This document shows, piece by piece, positions 63,166-64,000 of a DNA stretch of 64,000 bases. Source of the DNA: Roseitalea sp. MMSF_3546 (GTDB lineage: Bacteria; Pseudomonadota; Alphaproteobacteria; Rhizobiales; Rhizobiaceae); NCBI RefSeq assembly GCF_030732865.1, contig NZ_JASHKB010000007.1:62001-126000 (forward strand), written 5' to 3'. Each line of letters starts with the position of its first letter. The first letter of the stretch is position 1. Both the position numbers and the translations under genes were made by a program. A model generated the notes under the pieces. That model did not search any database, had not been told where the DNA came from, and was given only the letters and a program-made list of their open reading frames with translations.

Positions 63166-63903
63166 TCAGATCATCGCCATGCCGCCATTGACGTGCAGCG
63201 TCTGGCCGGTGACGTAACCGGCATGATCGCTGGCCAGATAGGCGACCGCGGAAGCCACTTCCGGCGCGGTTCCCATGCGCTTCATGGGAATGGCGCCCAT
63301 GATCGCCTCGGTCTGCTTGTCGTTGAGCTTTTCGGTCATGGCGGTCTCGATGAAGCCCGGCGCAACGCAGTTCACCGTCACCGCGCGGCCGGCGATCTCC
63401 TGGGCGAGCGACTTGGTCAGGCCGATCAGGCCGGCCTTGGAGGCGCAATAGTTCGCCTGGCCGGGATTGCCGGTGACCGCCACCACCGAGGTGATGTTGA
63501 CGATGCGGCCATGGCGACGGCGCATCATAGGATGGGCGAGCGCCCGGGTCAGCCGGAAGGCGGCGGTCAGATTGACCTCGAGCACGGCGTCCCAGTCGGT
63601 ATCGGACATGCGCACGAACAGCCCGTCGCGGGTGATGCCGGCATTGTTGACGAGGATGTCGACGCCCTCCAGCGTCGCCTCGGCATCCTTTGCCAGCGCG
63701 TCGACCGCCGCGCGGTCGGACAGGTCGGCGGCCAGTACATGCGCTCGCCCGCCCAGATTGGCGGCGAGCGCCTCGAGCCTTTCGGTGCGCGTGCCATGCA
63801 GGCCGACCGTGGCGCCCAATTCGTGCAGGAGCCGGGCGGCGGCTTCGCCGATGCCGCCCGAGGCGCCGGTCACCAGAGCCTTGCGGCCGGTCAGATCGAT
63901 CAT
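63166..63903 (-). CDS. fabG: 3-oxoacyl-ACP reductase
   Basis: NADPH-dependent reductase of 245 residues in fatty-acid elongation (SDR family). Cofactor motif ALVTGASGGIGEAAARLLHE, NNAGITRDGLFVRMSDTDWD, catalytic Tyr and Lys in GQANYCASKAGLIGLTKSLA, Ser in VNITSVVAVTGNPG, and end MTEKLNDKQTEAIMGAIPMK followed by GYVTGQTLHVNGGMAMI. All residues of the Asn-Ser-Tyr-Lys tetrad are present. The ATG follows GGGGACATCG. Confidence 0.97.
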   Translation of the reverse strand: MIDLTGRKALVTGASGGIGEAAARLLHELGATVGLHGTRTERLEALAANLGGRAHVLAADLSDRAAVDALAKDAEATLEGVDILVNNAGITRDGLFVRMSDTDWDAVLEVNLTAAFRLTRALAHPMMRRRHGRIVNITSVVAVTGNPGQANYCASKAGLIGLTKSLAQEIAGRAVTVNCVAPGFIETAMTEKLNDKQTEAIMGAIPMKRMGTAPEVASAVAYLASDHAGYVTGQTLHVNGGMAMI

Positions 63904-63945
63904 CGATGTCCCCGTCGTGCTGATTGGCGTCGGCCGCAACCGGGC

Positions 63946-64000
63946 TCAGACGCGATCCTTAAGGAAGGCTTCTATATCGGCGGGCGTCGACAAGGCAATG
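63946..64000 (-). CDS. fabD: C-terminal end of malonyl CoA-ACP transacylase (partial)
   Basis: Only the last 17 codons are in the window: they end ...ALSTPADIEAFLKDRV before TGA at 63946-63948. The short piece fits the helical end of FabD, and the position directly upstream of fabG on the same strand is where fabD is found in the conserved fabD-fabG-acpP-fabF cluster. The identity rests mainly on that order, as the visible sequence is short. Confidence 0.6.
   Translation of the reverse strand, partial: IALSTPADIEAFLKDRV

Overview
The window is a 64 kb stretch of high-GC (about two thirds G+C) bacterial chromosome, packed with genes on both strands. The gene content and order point to an alphaproteobacterium of the Hyphomicrobiales (Rhizobiales). 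The order-level clues are lptF-lptG-lptD-surA-pdxA-rsmA facing gmk-yicC-mltG-fabF-acpP-fabG-fabD, a purM-purN pair divergent from a CDP-alcohol transferase-perM-hda-ppk-ppx run, uvrC-pgsA-moaD-moaE, pepA-holC, an Omp25-type barrel protein and a CsgH-type curli protein. No rRNA, tRNA, CRISPR array, transposase or phage genes were seen. The window is core chromosome with a few accessory pieces.

Layout. 1-2.3 kb: AmpD amidase (cut by the window edge), a TerB/J-domain protein and an acidic lipoprotein. 2.4-6.4 kb: a fused 5-oxoprolinase/hydantoinase gene that carries two different nested palindromic repeats read in frame. 6.4-8.7 kb: a HigBA-type toxin-antitoxin pair, then a cytochrome b561 and EF-hand protein divergent from a MarR regulator. 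8.8-10.4 kb: a small curli locus (curlin, CsgH-like chaperone, second curlin) whose two curlin genes share an upstream motif. 10.5-14.7 kb: LysE exporter, MarR regulator, GH25 lysozyme lipoprotein, MltB-type transglycosylase, and two small membrane proteins, one of only 27 residues. 14.8-17.9 kb: metF under an ArsR-methyltransferase regulator with a palindromic operator, a DUF2293 protein and a MOSC protein. 17.9-25.3 kb: esterase, secreted protein of unknown function, GNAT, aspS, MFS transporter, rnd. 25.3-34.6 kb: ppx, ppk1, hda, perM, phosphatidyltransferase, purM, purN, a small secreted protein and a GST.

34.6-45.1 kb: outer-membrane barrel protein, Ca/Na antiporter, pteridine-reductase-like SDR, uvrC, pgsA, moaD, moaE, a membrane-anchored CBS protein, a PAS-GGDEF-EAL signalling protein, hemolysin III and a thioesterase. 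45.1-50.3 kb: ndk, an ABC-F protein, an unknown membrane protein, holC and pepA. 50.5-58.2 kb: LPS export (lptF, lptG, lptD), surA, pdxA and rsmA. 58.2-64 kb: gmk, yicC, mltG and the fatty-acid cluster fabF, acpP, fabG and the last codons of fabD.

The main themes are envelope construction (AmpD, GH25, MltB, MltG, LptDFG, SurA, barrel protein, curli), fatty-acid and phospholipid synthesis, phosphate polymer and nucleotide metabolism (PPK, PPX, PurM, PurN, Ndk, Gmk), and replication control (Hda, chi subunit). Many neighbouring genes overlap by ATGA, GTGA or TAATG junctions, so translational coupling is common. The most unusual points are the two in-frame palindromic insertions in one gene, the paired curli promoter motif, and gmk and pdxA, where the best upstream start appears to be a CTG codon.
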